Notes under the pieces: generated by a model
Told to the model about the DNA's origin: nothing
The model's input: only the letters and a program-made list of their open reading frames with translations
Databases searched by the model: none
In this document: piece after piece, positions 16,435-24,573 of the stretch
Position numbering within the stretch: the first letter of the stretch is position 1
How the letters are laid out: each line of letters starts with the position of its first letter
Translations under genes and position numbers: made by a program
Source: B16-G9 sp964400655
Lineage (GTDB): Bacteria > Bacteroidota > Bacteroidia > Bacteroidales > F082
Length of the DNA: 38,410 nt
Reading direction: 5' to 3'
NCBI GenBank assembly: GCA_964400655.1
Contig: CAYNVN010000117.1
Coordinates: 1-38,410 of the forward strand

Positions 16435-18606
16435 TTACGCTTTATTGGATTTTCTGTTTTCGATAAAGAAAATGGCGAACAGGGCAAAAACAAATGCTGC
16501 CAAAGCAACAATTACCACTACCAGCCAGCGGATGGGATAACTCTTTTTATCGGCAACCGCGGGATGCGTAATAATATTGGAATAGGTCATGTGCGAATAG
16601 AGGAAACGTTCGGCCAGCTCCATATCTTTTTTGGTTTCGGCATAAACATTGGCTTCGTCGCGAATCATTTCGGCAAGTTCAAGCACCTTACCTCCATATT
16701 GCCCCATATTTTTAAACAAACGTTTGGCCTCTTTTTTATTAACGCCTGAGGCACTGCCACCGGTAGTACCCAAATAACCTTCCGTAATTTCGCGCGATTG
16801 CTGTTGATACTCGAACACTCCCTTTTCGGTTCCAAGGTATGCCAGCAGGTTTTCCAGCGAATCGATATCATGACGCTTACGGGCCAGTCCCTGTTTATAC
16901 ATTTTCACAACCTCGGCATATTTTGATTTATGAAGGTTGGCAACTTTCCAGTCGTAAAGCGTTAAGATACGGTCAACCATTTTTTTGGCAACCTCCGGGT
17001 CGTGGTCCAACACTTCAATCATTACCGATTCGTACGGAGTTTTACTGATACTTACCTTATCGTGGTACTGATTCAACAGTGCCGTACGATAGTACTTGTA
17101 AGATTTATCAATATTATAGTGATTCCCCAAATCAAACTCCTCCAACATTTTATCGGTAATGTCCTGGGAGTTCAATATTTGCAACATTTGCTCTGTATTG
17201 CTCTCTTCCGAATAGGAATCAATGTTAGCCGGATAAGCAACCGCATACGACTTATAAAGAGGCGTAATAAAAGTTGGGCCCGAAAAAATCATTCCCAAAA
17301 TTACAGACACCACAACTATAACCGATAAATGTACTTTCCATTTATCAATTAGCCTGAGCAAATCTGAGCTGTTTAAAAGATTATTCATTTCAGTTTTGTT
17401 TACTTTATCCCTTTTTATACTTTCTTTTTTTTTCTTTTTAACCTGAACTACGATATCGTCAACAATCGTTTCAGCCCTTTCTTTACTATTCCTTTTCTCT
17501 TCTTTAACCGGCCTGGCCTCATTTACCGCATCTTCAACAACCCCTATTGTTCCAACAACTCGTTTACTTTTTTTTTTAGGGTTTACATCAAACGCTCCGT
17601 TTTGATAAAAGTCGGTAACACCCAAAACCACTATTGCCAAAAGCAATGCCGACAAGGTAGAAATAACCACAATCAGCCAGCGTATGGGGTATGCTTTCTT
17701 TTCCGACTTATAGGCATCGCTCACAATAAAGGTGTGAGGCAAATTTTCCTCGGCATCAACCTTAGCCTCCTCGTATTTTGCTTTCAGCTCGCTTAACTGT
17801 TTTTTATCATGCTCAAGGGCATCGCGCAGCGAAACATAAGCACCGCCGTACAGTGCCAGGGCATCAAGCTTTTTCTGTAAACGTTTAACACCGGCGGCAT
17901 TTCCTTTGGCCATCTCAATGGCAAGCTGACGGTTAAACATTTCGGCCTGACTTTCGTAGTCGTGCACACCAAGCTCACGCAGTTTGGTAAGTGAGTCTTC
18001 TTTGGCCCTAATCTCATTTTTCTGTTTAAGATATTCCTGTTCAACAATATTAAACGCCTTAACGGCTACCTTTTTCTGCATTTTATTAATGGTAGAGTCA
18101 AGCAGACGGGCAATATCGTTTGCCATATCCGAGGCCATTTGTGCATCGCTGTCGAAAACCGTTATCTGAACAGCCATAAACTCGGTACGACGGAATCTGA
18201 AATTATCCTCGTAACGTTTATATAATTTTGTATATCGATATTTTTCGTCGGGTTTAATTTTGTAATGCTTCATCAGGTCATACTTTTCGATAACCCTGTC
18301 GCGAATTTTGTTGGAATTTAACACCTGCAGCATCTGTTCGGTTTGTTCATCTTCACCAAACTCCAGAATATCTTTTGAGTTGTTAAAATTATTACTCAGC
18401 AACACCTTTGAAATAGAATTGCTTGCCGTGGGATAAAGAATTACTTCCGATTTATAAAGGGGAGTGATAAAATTAGGCCCTGAAAATATTGACGAAAGGA
18501 CAACCGCCAATATGGCAATTATAACAAGAGGCTTTCTGTATTTTAAAACAATGCTAAATAACACGGCAGATGTAAATAACTGCCTCGACCTGTTTTGACT
18601 TGCCAT
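16435..18606 (-). CDS. Double Wzz: two chain-length-determinant modules in one protein
   Basis: The 723-residue protein carries two full Wzz-type units. Module 1 has a membrane helix near 26-43 ending SIFSGPNFITPLYKSE, a periplasmic helical region with QTEQMLQVLNSNKIRD, and a second helix near 310-330 after YPIRWL. A charged Lys/Glu-rich linker (about 336-406) follows. Module 2 repeats the plan: a helix near 424-443 ending FSGPTFITPLYKS, NTEQMLQILNSQDITD, and a last helix near 694-714 again after YPIRWL. Wzz proteins set polymer length with Wzy and normally have one module per chain. Here four helices would place both loops in the periplasm and the linker in the cytoplasm. Met407 at the end of the linker could be an ancestral or internal start. 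No kinase domain is present. Confidence 0.88.
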   Translation of the reverse strand: MASQNRSRQLFTSAVLFSIVLKYRKPLVIIAILAVVLSSIFSGPNFITPLYKSEVILYPTASNSISKVLLSNNFNNSKDILEFGEDEQTEQMLQVLNSNKIRDRVIEKYDLMKHYKIKPDEKYRYTKLYKRYEDNFRFRRTEFMAVQITVFDSDAQMASDMANDIARLLDSTINKMQKKVAVKAFNIVEQEYLKQKNEIRAKEDSLTKLRELGVHDYESQAEMFNRQLAIEMAKGNAAGVKRLQKKLDALALYGGAYVSLRDALEHDKKQLSELKAKYEEAKVDAEENLPHTFIVSDAYKSEKKAYPIRWLIVVISTLSALLLAIVVLGVTDFYQNGAFDVNPKKKSKRVVGTIGVVEDAVNEARPVKEEKRNSKERAETIVDDIVVQVKKKKKESIKRDKVNKTEMNNLLNSSDLLRLIDKWKVHLSVIVVVSVILGMIFSGPTFITPLYKSYAVAYPANIDSYSEESNTEQMLQILNSQDITDKMLEEFDLGNHYNIDKSYKYYRTALLNQYHDKVSISKTPYESVMIEVLDHDPEVAKKMVDRILTLYDWKVANLHKSKYAEVVKMYKQGLARKRHDIDSLENLLAYLGTEKGVFEYQQQSREITEGYLGTTGGSASGVNKKEAKRLFKNMGQYGGKVLELAEMIRDEANVYAETKKDMELAERFLYSHMTYSNIITHPAVADKKSYPIRWLVVVIVALAAFVFALFAIFFIENRKSNKA

Positions 18607-18626
18607 TATCTGTTTTTAGTGAAGTG

Positions 18627-18634
18627 CAAAAATA
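18627..18634 (-). promoter_or_regulatory. -7 box upstream of the double wzz gene
   Basis: On the minus strand, TATTTTTG ends 20 nt before the start codon at 18606, in the 118-nt gap after the flippase gene. No clear -33 partner, so it may be a secondary internal promoter. Confidence 0.4.
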
Positions 18635-18724
18635 AAAAATTAATCTGTTTAACCATATAATTACACAAATTTAGGATAAAGAAACACGCCGGAATAATAA
18701 ACCGGAATAACCGGAACAGAAAAT

Positions 18725-20209
18725 TTATTCTCTCCCTCGCAAAACAGCAATCATCTCTTTTATGTCCAGAAGCTTTAACACAAAAGCATACAACAGCCCT
18801 CCCGACAAGGTTAATGTAATGGTTACCGGCCATGTAAGCCCCGAATATGTTTTCAGCAGCCAGGCGGTTGTACCCGTCAGCATCACCATTAGAACAACTT
18901 TCAACATCAACAACCAGTCGATTTTAAACTTAAATATTTTAACGGCAAGCATTATGTTTAAAACGGCCGTAACCCCTTGAGCCGTCAGGCTTGCGTATGA
19001 CGACCCCAACGCCTGATAACGCGGAATCAAAATTAAATTCATGATAATATTTCCCGCCATACCGATAAAGGCAATGATGTTAAGCTGCCTGAGATTGTTG
19101 TTGGCGGTTAACAAGGTTCCAAATATGTAATTGGATGAGATGGCCACAAAACTAAACATCAGCACCCTGAAAACCGAAGCCGATTCGGCAATCCTGTTTT
19201 GAAAATCCGCTGCTGTTTCAACCCCGTGCCTGACATACATTAACCGCATTAATTCCATATCGAAAAAGTATGCGGTAACCGCAATAACCAGTGAACCGGA
19301 AATAATAATGGAAAACGACAACCGTAACAACCTTCCAATGGCCTGCTTTTCTTTCAGCATTTTTGAAAACAGCGGCAACAATAAAACGGAAAAGAGATAG
19401 GCAAAATTTTGTCCTGCATCCAGCAAACGAAAAGCTGCCGAGTAGATTCCCGATTGCAGGTCGCCCTCCTTACCGGGAATGAGCCGTTCAAGAAAAACCG
19501 GGTCAACCCTGTTGTAAAAGCTCATCAGCAAAACCAATAGTGCAAAAGGCAGGCTCTTTTTAATTATCATCACAAAAAAGGCCGGATTCCAGCTAAAGCG
19601 AAGTTTTCCGGCATGTGTAAGCACTACACCGAGGGCTATTAACACGGTAATAAGGTAAGCTGCCGTTTGACTGTAAACAAACCATTCAATATTAAAACGT
19701 CCGTGGGCCACTCCGGTCCATAATAACACGCCCACAATTACAATCATCAATACCCGGTCGAGGATCGACAAAAAACTATCGACCACAAACAACAGCAATC
19801 CCGAAATATTGGAACGCAGATAAAGCAAAAACGACAGTAAAAACTGATTAAACCCCACCCAAAACAACAGCTTCAACTGCTCACCCCGATAACCGATTAC
19901 ATAACCCACCGCAAAAATAATGATACCATACAGCAACCCCAGAATAAGTTTAATGGTACCTATACCGGCAAGATGTTTGGTAAGCAGCTGATTATTTTGG
20001 GCAATATTCCGGTTGTTGAAATTGGTAATCCCCAAATCGAGGAAAATAAAAAACAGAAATGAAAAATTAAATACCGAAAAGTAAAATCCGTAATCTTCAG
20101 GGCCAACCACATTGTAAACCTGTCTGTCAACCCCCAAAATCCAAAAAGGTTTGATTAACAGATTTAAGAACAGAATCAGCGTAAGGTTTTTCAGAAACTT
20201 TTTTTGCAT
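18725..20209 (-). CDS. wzx: Polysaccharide repeat-unit flippase (Wzx-like)
   Basis: The protein of about 494 residues is almost entirely hydrophobic, with roughly 12-14 membrane helices. The N-terminal region KPFWILGVDRQVYNVVGPEDYGFYF and the later IYSAAFRLLDAGQNFAYLFSVLLLPLFSKML match the oligosaccharide flippase (MOP superfamily). Such proteins move undecaprenyl-linked oligosaccharides across the inner membrane. The gene lies between the initiating transferase and the Wzz gene, as expected for a Wzy-dependent pathway. I prefer the ATG at 20209 to the GTG at 20212. A perfect -7 box is only 5 nt before that ATG, raising the possibility of a leaderless mRNA. Confidence 0.88.
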   Translation of the reverse strand: MQKKFLKNLTLILFLNLLIKPFWILGVDRQVYNVVGPEDYGFYFSVFNFSFLFFIFLDLGITNFNNRNIAQNNQLLTKHLAGIGTIKLILGLLYGIIIFAVGYVIGYRGEQLKLLFWVGFNQFLLSFLLYLRSNISGLLLFVVDSFLSILDRVLMIVIVGVLLWTGVAHGRFNIEWFVYSQTAAYLITVLIALGVVLTHAGKLRFSWNPAFFVMIIKKSLPFALLVLLMSFYNRVDPVFLERLIPGKEGDLQSGIYSAAFRLLDAGQNFAYLFSVLLLPLFSKMLKEKQAIGRLLRLSFSIIISGSLVIAVTAYFFDMELMRLMYVRHGVETAADFQNRIAESASVFRVLMFSFVAISSNYIFGTLLTANNNLRQLNIIAFIGMAGNIIMNLILIPRYQALGSSYASLTAQGVTAVLNIMLAVKIFKFKIDWLLMLKVVLMVMLTGTTAWLLKTYSGLTWPVTITLTLSGGLLYAFVLKLLDIKEMIAVLRGRE

Positions 20210-20214
20210 CACGG

Positions 20215-20222
20215 CAAAAGTA
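20215..20222 (-). promoter_or_regulatory. -7 box five bases before the wzx start
   Basis: On the minus strand, TACTTTTG is followed by CCGTG and then ATG. Transcription from it would begin at about the start codon. No -33 TTTG is seen at 19-21 nt, so activity is uncertain. Confidence 0.45.
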
Positions 20223-20280
20223 AAAAGTTAATCTCAGGAAAAAATAAAAAGAGCGCTATTATTTGCAAAATAACCCACAA

Positions 20281-20336
20281 CCCCTAACTCATAACCCTTA
20301 ACTCTTAACACCTAACTCATAACCCCTAACTCATAA
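20281..20336 (-). repeat. Four tandem copies of a 14-bp unit
   Basis: Four contiguous 14-mers read CCCCTAACTCATAA, CCCTTAACTCTTAA, CACCTAACTCATAA and CCCCTAACTCATAA; copies 1 and 4 are identical. A partial copy follows. They lie 7 nt past the stop of the sugar-phosphate transferase gene and about 60 nt upstream of the wzx promoter box. No spacers, so this is not a CRISPR. Confidence 0.9.
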
Positions 20337-20343
20337 CCCAAAC

Positions 20344-21759
20344 CTACTTCCCCCGTCCCTGTACAACAATCATAACGGTGTAGATAAGGATTTTAAAGTC
20401 CATGGCAAGCGACATATTTTCGATGTAAAGAATATCGTATTTCAGTCGCTCAATCATTTCATCCACGGTTGAGGCGTAACCGTATTTTACCTGGCCCCAT
20501 GAAGTAATACCCGGTTTAACTTTCAGCAACAGCCGGTAATGAGGTGCACGTTTTACAATTTGATCGATATAATATTGTCGCTCGGGTCGCGGGCCAACCA
20601 ACGACATATCTCCTTTAAGTACCGTATAAAACTGCGGAATTTCGTCAAGTCGTACCTTACGGATAAATCTGCCGAAGGGTGTAATACGCGGATCGTCGTC
20701 CGAAGAAAGTTGCGGCCCCGCCTTTTCGGCATCAGCGTACATTGAACGGAACTTGTGCATAAAAAACACTTTACCGTGTTTTCCTATCCGCTCCTGCGAA
20801 AACAATATGGGCCCGGGTGACGACAGCTTTACGCCAATTGCCGTAAAAACATAAAAAGGTATCAATAAAAACATGGCAATTACCGAAAAAGTAATATCAA
20901 TCATCCGTTTTAAACTCTGCTGCCAGGCGGGCATCAGGTCGGGCGAAATTTCAATAAGAGGGGTATGAAAGATTCCCTGAATTTTTACCGATCCGAAAAT
21001 AATATCCTGCATCAACGGAATCACTTTAATAATCACATCGGTATCTTCCAACTCGAGGATAATTCGCTCGATGGTCTCTTTTTCGGAGCGTTCAATGGCA
21101 ATAATAACCTCTTCTATTTGCTTCTCTTTTAAGATTCTGTTCAAATCCTGATAGTTTCCAAGATGGGGCAAATATTTCCCGACTTTATAATCTTCCCTGT
21201 CGAAAACATTGACAAAGCCCACAAATTTATTACCCGAGGAAAGCTCCTGATTGGTAATATCTTCGTATATTTTTGTGGCATTACCGTTGCTCCCGATAAT
21301 TACGGTATTAAAGCCGATAATCCCTTTATGTACCTTACGAACCGTAGTGGTGGTTAAATAGAGCCGGAATCCGTAAGTAAAAAAGAAATGCAGACTGAAC
21401 AACACGATAAACGACAAATAATACCCGCGATAGGTATTGATGACATCGTCGAGAATAAGGATAAAGAAAATAAGGGTAACACCAACCAAAGTAGATGCCA
21501 GCGTTTGCCCCAGCTCCTTTAAACGGGACTTGCGATAAATACGACGATAGGAACCGATCATGGTATAAAGCAGCAGCCAAAACAAAGGAACCACCACTAT
21601 GGCAAGCCAGTACTTATTGTCGTGAATCATGTGATTGAAATAGTCGGTAATACCGTATTCTTCAAAAGCTTTCCGGTACAGATAAAACAAACTCCAGGCA
21701 AGAACAGCAGCCAGCCAGTCTAAAAATACATATTTTGCAACCTGTAGTTTTGTATTCAT
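20344..21759 (-). CDS. Undecaprenyl-phosphate sugar phosphotransferase (initiating, WbaP/WcaJ-type)
   Basis: The 471-residue polyprenyl-phosphate hexose-1-phosphate transferase starts repeat-unit synthesis on undecaprenyl phosphate. It has four N-terminal membrane helices (about 1-130), a central Rossmann-like region (VIIGSNGNATKIYEDI, about 150-250), and the C-terminal catalytic bacterial sugar transferase domain. Catalytic features include KRMIDITFSVIAMF, SSPGPILFSQERIGKHGK, HKFRSMYADAEKAGP, RKVRLDEIPQFYTVLKGDMS and LVGPRPERQYY. This is the long WbaP/WcaJ/EpsE form. The sugar is unknown (glucose-, galactose- or other hexose-1-phosphate). It lies 3 nt after the lipoprotein gene, so the two are co-transcribed and possibly coupled. 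Confidence 0.92.
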   Translation of the reverse strand: MNTKLQVAKYVFLDWLAAVLAWSLFYLYRKAFEEYGITDYFNHMIHDNKYWLAIVVVPLFWLLLYTMIGSYRRIYRKSRLKELGQTLASTLVGVTLIFFILILDDVINTYRGYYLSFIVLFSLHFFFTYGFRLYLTTTTVRKVHKGIIGFNTVIIGSNGNATKIYEDITNQELSSGNKFVGFVNVFDREDYKVGKYLPHLGNYQDLNRILKEKQIEEVIIAIERSEKETIERIILELEDTDVIIKVIPLMQDIIFGSVKIQGIFHTPLIEISPDLMPAWQQSLKRMIDITFSVIAMFLLIPFYVFTAIGVKLSSPGPILFSQERIGKHGKVFFMHKFRSMYADAEKAGPQLSSDDDPRITPFGRFIRKVRLDEIPQFYTVLKGDMSLVGPRPERQYYIDQIVKRAPHYRLLLKVKPGITSWGQVKYGYASTVDEMIERLKYDILYIENMSLAMDFKILIYTVMIVVQGRGK

Positions 21760-21762
21760 TCC

Positions 21763-22668
21763 TTAATATCTGTAAATCAGTTTAACATTATCAATATATA
21801 TATCCGCTCTGCTCAAATTACTTTCGAGTGTTGCCCTGAAATAGATGGTAAAATTATAAGCATCTGGATATCTTGAGGTGGTTGGTGCAATGTTGATGTA
21901 TATTTTATTCCACTCCGGCGAATGGTTCAGGTACACCAAATCGTCCCACTTAAAATCGCCGGGTAAACTTGACAGCACACCAACCACCATTGCATTATTG
22001 GTTTTAAAATTCACTTCCAGCAACACGGGTGTTCCGTCCCGGGGCAAATCGAACGTATTGAACGAATATCCCCAAAACAACGATTTTTCTTCCGTCAGTA
22101 CAATTTTTCCGGAATATTTTGAATTTTCGCTCAAAAAGGCTTCGGGACTATTGGCCGGTTGTGTACGTTCGATGGTTGTGTCGCTGCTCTCCGACTCTTT
22201 GATGGAAATACTGGGGCCTTCAAAATCTTCCATCCAGATAAATTTCAGATTTTCATAATATTCGGTATGAATAACACCCATATTCATTACCGAGTCGGGT
22301 ACAAAGTTAAAGTCTTCAATCAAAATCGGTTTATAAAAAGGATAGGGAACCCGGGTACTCGAAATGCCGTTCAGCTTTATTCCCGGTCTGATTTCAAGTT
22401 TATGTTTACCCTCCTGCAGCACGGGGAAAAGGGCCGGAAGTTCGAAAACGCCCAGCTGCTGATCGTCCACATAAATCCAAACATCGGTTATCTCCTGCGA
22501 TTCGGTACCCTCAACAGGGTAATAGGTTTCGATAAAAACAGAATCAATTTTTATGTAGGAAGGAACGGTTAAATCGCTATCCATTTTGCGGCAGCCCGAA
22601 GCAAATATGAGGCTAAAACCAATCCCGACTAAAAAAATAAAATAATATAAGGTAAAGTCCTTTTTCAA
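21763..22668 (-). CDS. Lipoprotein of unknown function in the polysaccharide operon
   Basis: The 301-residue product begins with a signal and lipobox (F-A-S-G-C, Cys26), so it should be lipid-anchored. The rest is rich in short beta strands. There is a segment of the type EGKHKLEIRPGIKLNG and a C-terminal half resembling a jelly-roll carbohydrate-binding fold, ending DIYIDNVKLIYRY. I do not recognise a named family. The start appears to be a TTG, since no ATG precedes the signal peptide. It is 3 nt upstream of the initiating sugar transferase gene, so it probably acts in the same surface-polysaccharide pathway, perhaps at the outer membrane. That role is inferred from position only. Confidence 0.75.
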   Translation of the reverse strand: MKKDFTLYYFIFLVGIGFSLIFASGCRKMDSDLTVPSYIKIDSVFIETYYPVEGTESQEITDVWIYVDDQQLGVFELPALFPVLQEGKHKLEIRPGIKLNGISSTRVPYPFYKPILIEDFNFVPDSVMNMGVIHTEYYENLKFIWMEDFEGPSISIKESESSDTTIERTQPANSPEAFLSENSKYSGKIVLTEEKSLFWGYSFNTFDLPRDGTPVLLEVNFKTNNAMVVGVLSSLPGDFKWDDLVYLNHSPEWNKIYINIAPTTSRYPDAYNFTIYFRATLESNLSRADIYIDNVKLIYRY

Positions 22669-22856
22669 TATCCCCTGCTGTTTACTAATTCTAACGCACC
22701 TCTGCCGGATGTTATTATATGATGAAAAAAATATTTATTACGAAAATGTTAAAAAGCTGCAATCCTGCCTGCCGAAACCGTCCAAACGTATGCTCTGCAT
22801 AAATCAGTATCCCTTTAACATTGTAAAATCTCACAACCATCTCTTTATTGCAGATA

Positions 22857-23843
22857 TTATTCAACCTCCGATGTCGATTCGATTTTCTCCATAATTTGTT
22901 GGGCGATCTTCAGCGCTTTATACCCATCGTAAATTGAAACAACGGGCTCGGTATTGTTAAGTATCGAATCCTTAAAGCTTTTAAGTTCCTCCGTAATTGC
23001 ATTGTTGGGTTTAATATCGGGTTTATCAAACCAAATACGCCGTTTCTTTTTATCATCACCCAAATCGATTATCATGGCAAACGGATCATCGGGAATGGTA
23101 TCGATTTCATCCATTTTTACCACTTCGGCACTCTTCTCCAAAAAATCAACCGTTATGTAAGCATCTCGCTGAAAGAACCGTGATTTGCGCATATTTTTTA
23201 ACGAAATCCTGCTTGCCGTAAGGTTTGCCACCGCGCCGTTTACAAATTCAATACGGGCATTGGCAATATCGGGTGTATCGCTAACCACATTCACTCCGCT
23301 GGCGTGCACCCTTCGCACTTCCGAATTAACCGTGTGCAAAACGATGTCGATATCGTGTATCATCAAATCAAGCACCACCGGCACATCGGTACCGCGCGGA
23401 TTAAACTGTGCAAGCCGGTGAGCCTCAATAAACATGGGTCTGTTAATATCGTTTTTAACCGCCAAAAACGCCGGGTTAAATCTTTCGACATGTCCCACCT
23501 GAACCTTTACACCTGCCTCAACCGCAAGTTCAATAAGCTCTTCCGCTTCCGAAAGGGTTGACGAAACAGGTTTTTCAATAAAAATATGCTTTGACCGCTT
23601 AATAGCATCCACGGCACAGCGGTAATGCGAAACGGTGGGAGTTACAATATCAACCACATCAACCGCTTCAATAAGGCTGTCGATGGATTCAAACCGTTTA
23701 ATTCCGTACTCCTCAACGGCTGCTTTCGATTTTTCATCATCAGGGTCGTAAAATCCGGTCAGCTCATATTCGCTGATGGTACGAATACAATTCAGGTGAA
23801 TTTTACCGAGGTGGCCAACGCCAAGTACGCCAATTTTCAACAT
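22857..23843 (-). CDS. Gfo/Idh/MocA-family NAD(P)-dependent oxidoreductase
   Basis: The 328-residue enzyme starts at MLKIGVLGVGHLGKIHL, a Rossmann fold with the nucleotide-binding G-x-G-x-x-G. The family EKP motif is in HIFIEKPVSSTLSEAEEL. The substrate domain includes QVGHVERFNPAF and DLMIHDIDIVLH. Members oxidise or reduce sugars and sugar nucleotides; some, such as GnnA, act on UDP-GlcNAc for lipid A, but no aminotransferase partner is seen here. An upstream in-frame ATG at 23861 overlaps the -7 box, so 23843 is the better start. It lies 188 nt upstream of the polysaccharide operon on the same strand and could supply a modified sugar to it. Confidence 0.85.
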   Translation of the reverse strand: MLKIGVLGVGHLGKIHLNCIRTISEYELTGFYDPDDEKSKAAVEEYGIKRFESIDSLIEAVDVVDIVTPTVSHYRCAVDAIKRSKHIFIEKPVSSTLSEAEELIELAVEAGVKVQVGHVERFNPAFLAVKNDINRPMFIEAHRLAQFNPRGTDVPVVLDLMIHDIDIVLHTVNSEVRRVHASGVNVVSDTPDIANARIEFVNGAVANLTASRISLKNMRKSRFFQRDAYITVDFLEKSAEVVKMDEIDTIPDDPFAMIIDLGDDKKKRRIWFDKPDIKPNNAITEELKSFKDSILNNTEPVVSIYDGYKALKIAQQIMEKIESTSEVE

Positions 23844-23858
23844 CTCTGTAATTTTGCG

Positions 23859-23866
23859 CAAAAGTA
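23859..23866 (-). promoter_or_regulatory. -7 box of the Gfo/Idh/MocA gene
   Basis: On the minus strand, TACTTTTG lies 15 nt before the ATG at 23843 and overlaps an alternative upstream ATG, which decides the start. Confidence 0.5.
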
Positions 23867-23920
23867 ACCTTTTTCTTTCTGCAGGTTTCCTATTTTAGCA
23901 CAAAAATTCAAGAGCGCCTG

Positions 23921-24568
23921 ATGATAGACACATACCGCCACAAAGGAATGCGAAAGGGGTTGGTAAAAACCCTCGAAAACAAAGGAATAAAAGACCGGAA
24001 AGTATTGGAAGCCATTAATAAAATTCCGCGTCACTGGTTTATGGATTCCTCCTTTTTGGAGTTTGCCTATCAGGACAAACCATTTCCCATCGGGTCGGGG
24101 CAAACCATTTCGCAACCCTATACCGTGGCAAGACAAACGGAACTGCTGCTGGTTGAAAAAAACATGAAGGTTCTGGAAATAGGAACCGGCTCGGGATATC
24201 AGGCCTGTGTTTTGGGTGAGCTGGGTGCTAAAGTTTATACGGTTGAACGCCAAAAAAAGCTCTATCTGAAAACAAAACAGTTTCTGCAACAATTTCCCTA
24301 TCGTATTAAAGCTTTTTACGATGACGGTAATAAAGGGCTGCCCGCCTTTGCCCCTTTCGACAGAATTATCATAACAGCTGCGGCACCCGAAATACCCCAA
24401 AACCTTGTGGAGCAGTTAAAATCGGGCGGTATTTTACTTTTGCCTTTGGGAGTGGGCGACGTACAACAAATGGTACGAATTACCAAAACCGGGGAGGGAA
24501 ATCTGAAAACCGAAAATTTCGGAAACTATCGTTTTGTGCCCATGCTTAAAAACAAAGCCAACGATTAA
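23921..24568 (+). CDS. pcm: Protein-L-isoaspartate O-methyltransferase
   Basis: The 215-residue SAM-dependent methyltransferase repairs isoaspartyl residues in aged proteins. Family marks are IPRHWFMD, FPIGSGQTISQPYTVARQTELL (the PCMT substrate loop), the SAM motif VLEIGTGSGYQACVL and the late FDRIIITAAAPEIPQNLVEQLKSGG. Length is normal for bacterial Pcm. It is divergent from the Gfo/Idh gene. Its stop is only 5 nt from that of the convergent CotH-like gene, with no terminator between them. Confidence 0.93.
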   Translation: MIDTYRHKGMRKGLVKTLENKGIKDRKVLEAINKIPRHWFMDSSFLEFAYQDKPFPIGSGQTISQPYTVARQTELLLVEKNMKVLEIGTGSGYQACVLGELGAKVYTVERQKKLYLKTKQFLQQFPYRIKAFYDDGNKGLPAFAPFDRIIITAAAPEIPQNLVEQLKSGGILLLPLGVGDVQQMVRITKTGEGNLKTENFGNYRFVPMLKNKAND

Positions 24569-24573
24569 AAATA

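Noticed and set aside
20281..20336. CRISPR-like array
   Set aside because: The 14-bp units are contiguous with no spacers and there are no cas genes.
22709..22894. 61-codon plus-strand frame in the gap before the Gfo/Idh gene
   Set aside because: Runs into the opposite-strand gene, has no motif, and looks like chance.
23837..24400. 187-codon frame antisense to pcm
   Set aside because: Pcm motifs on the plus strand are intact; the antisense translation has no domain.
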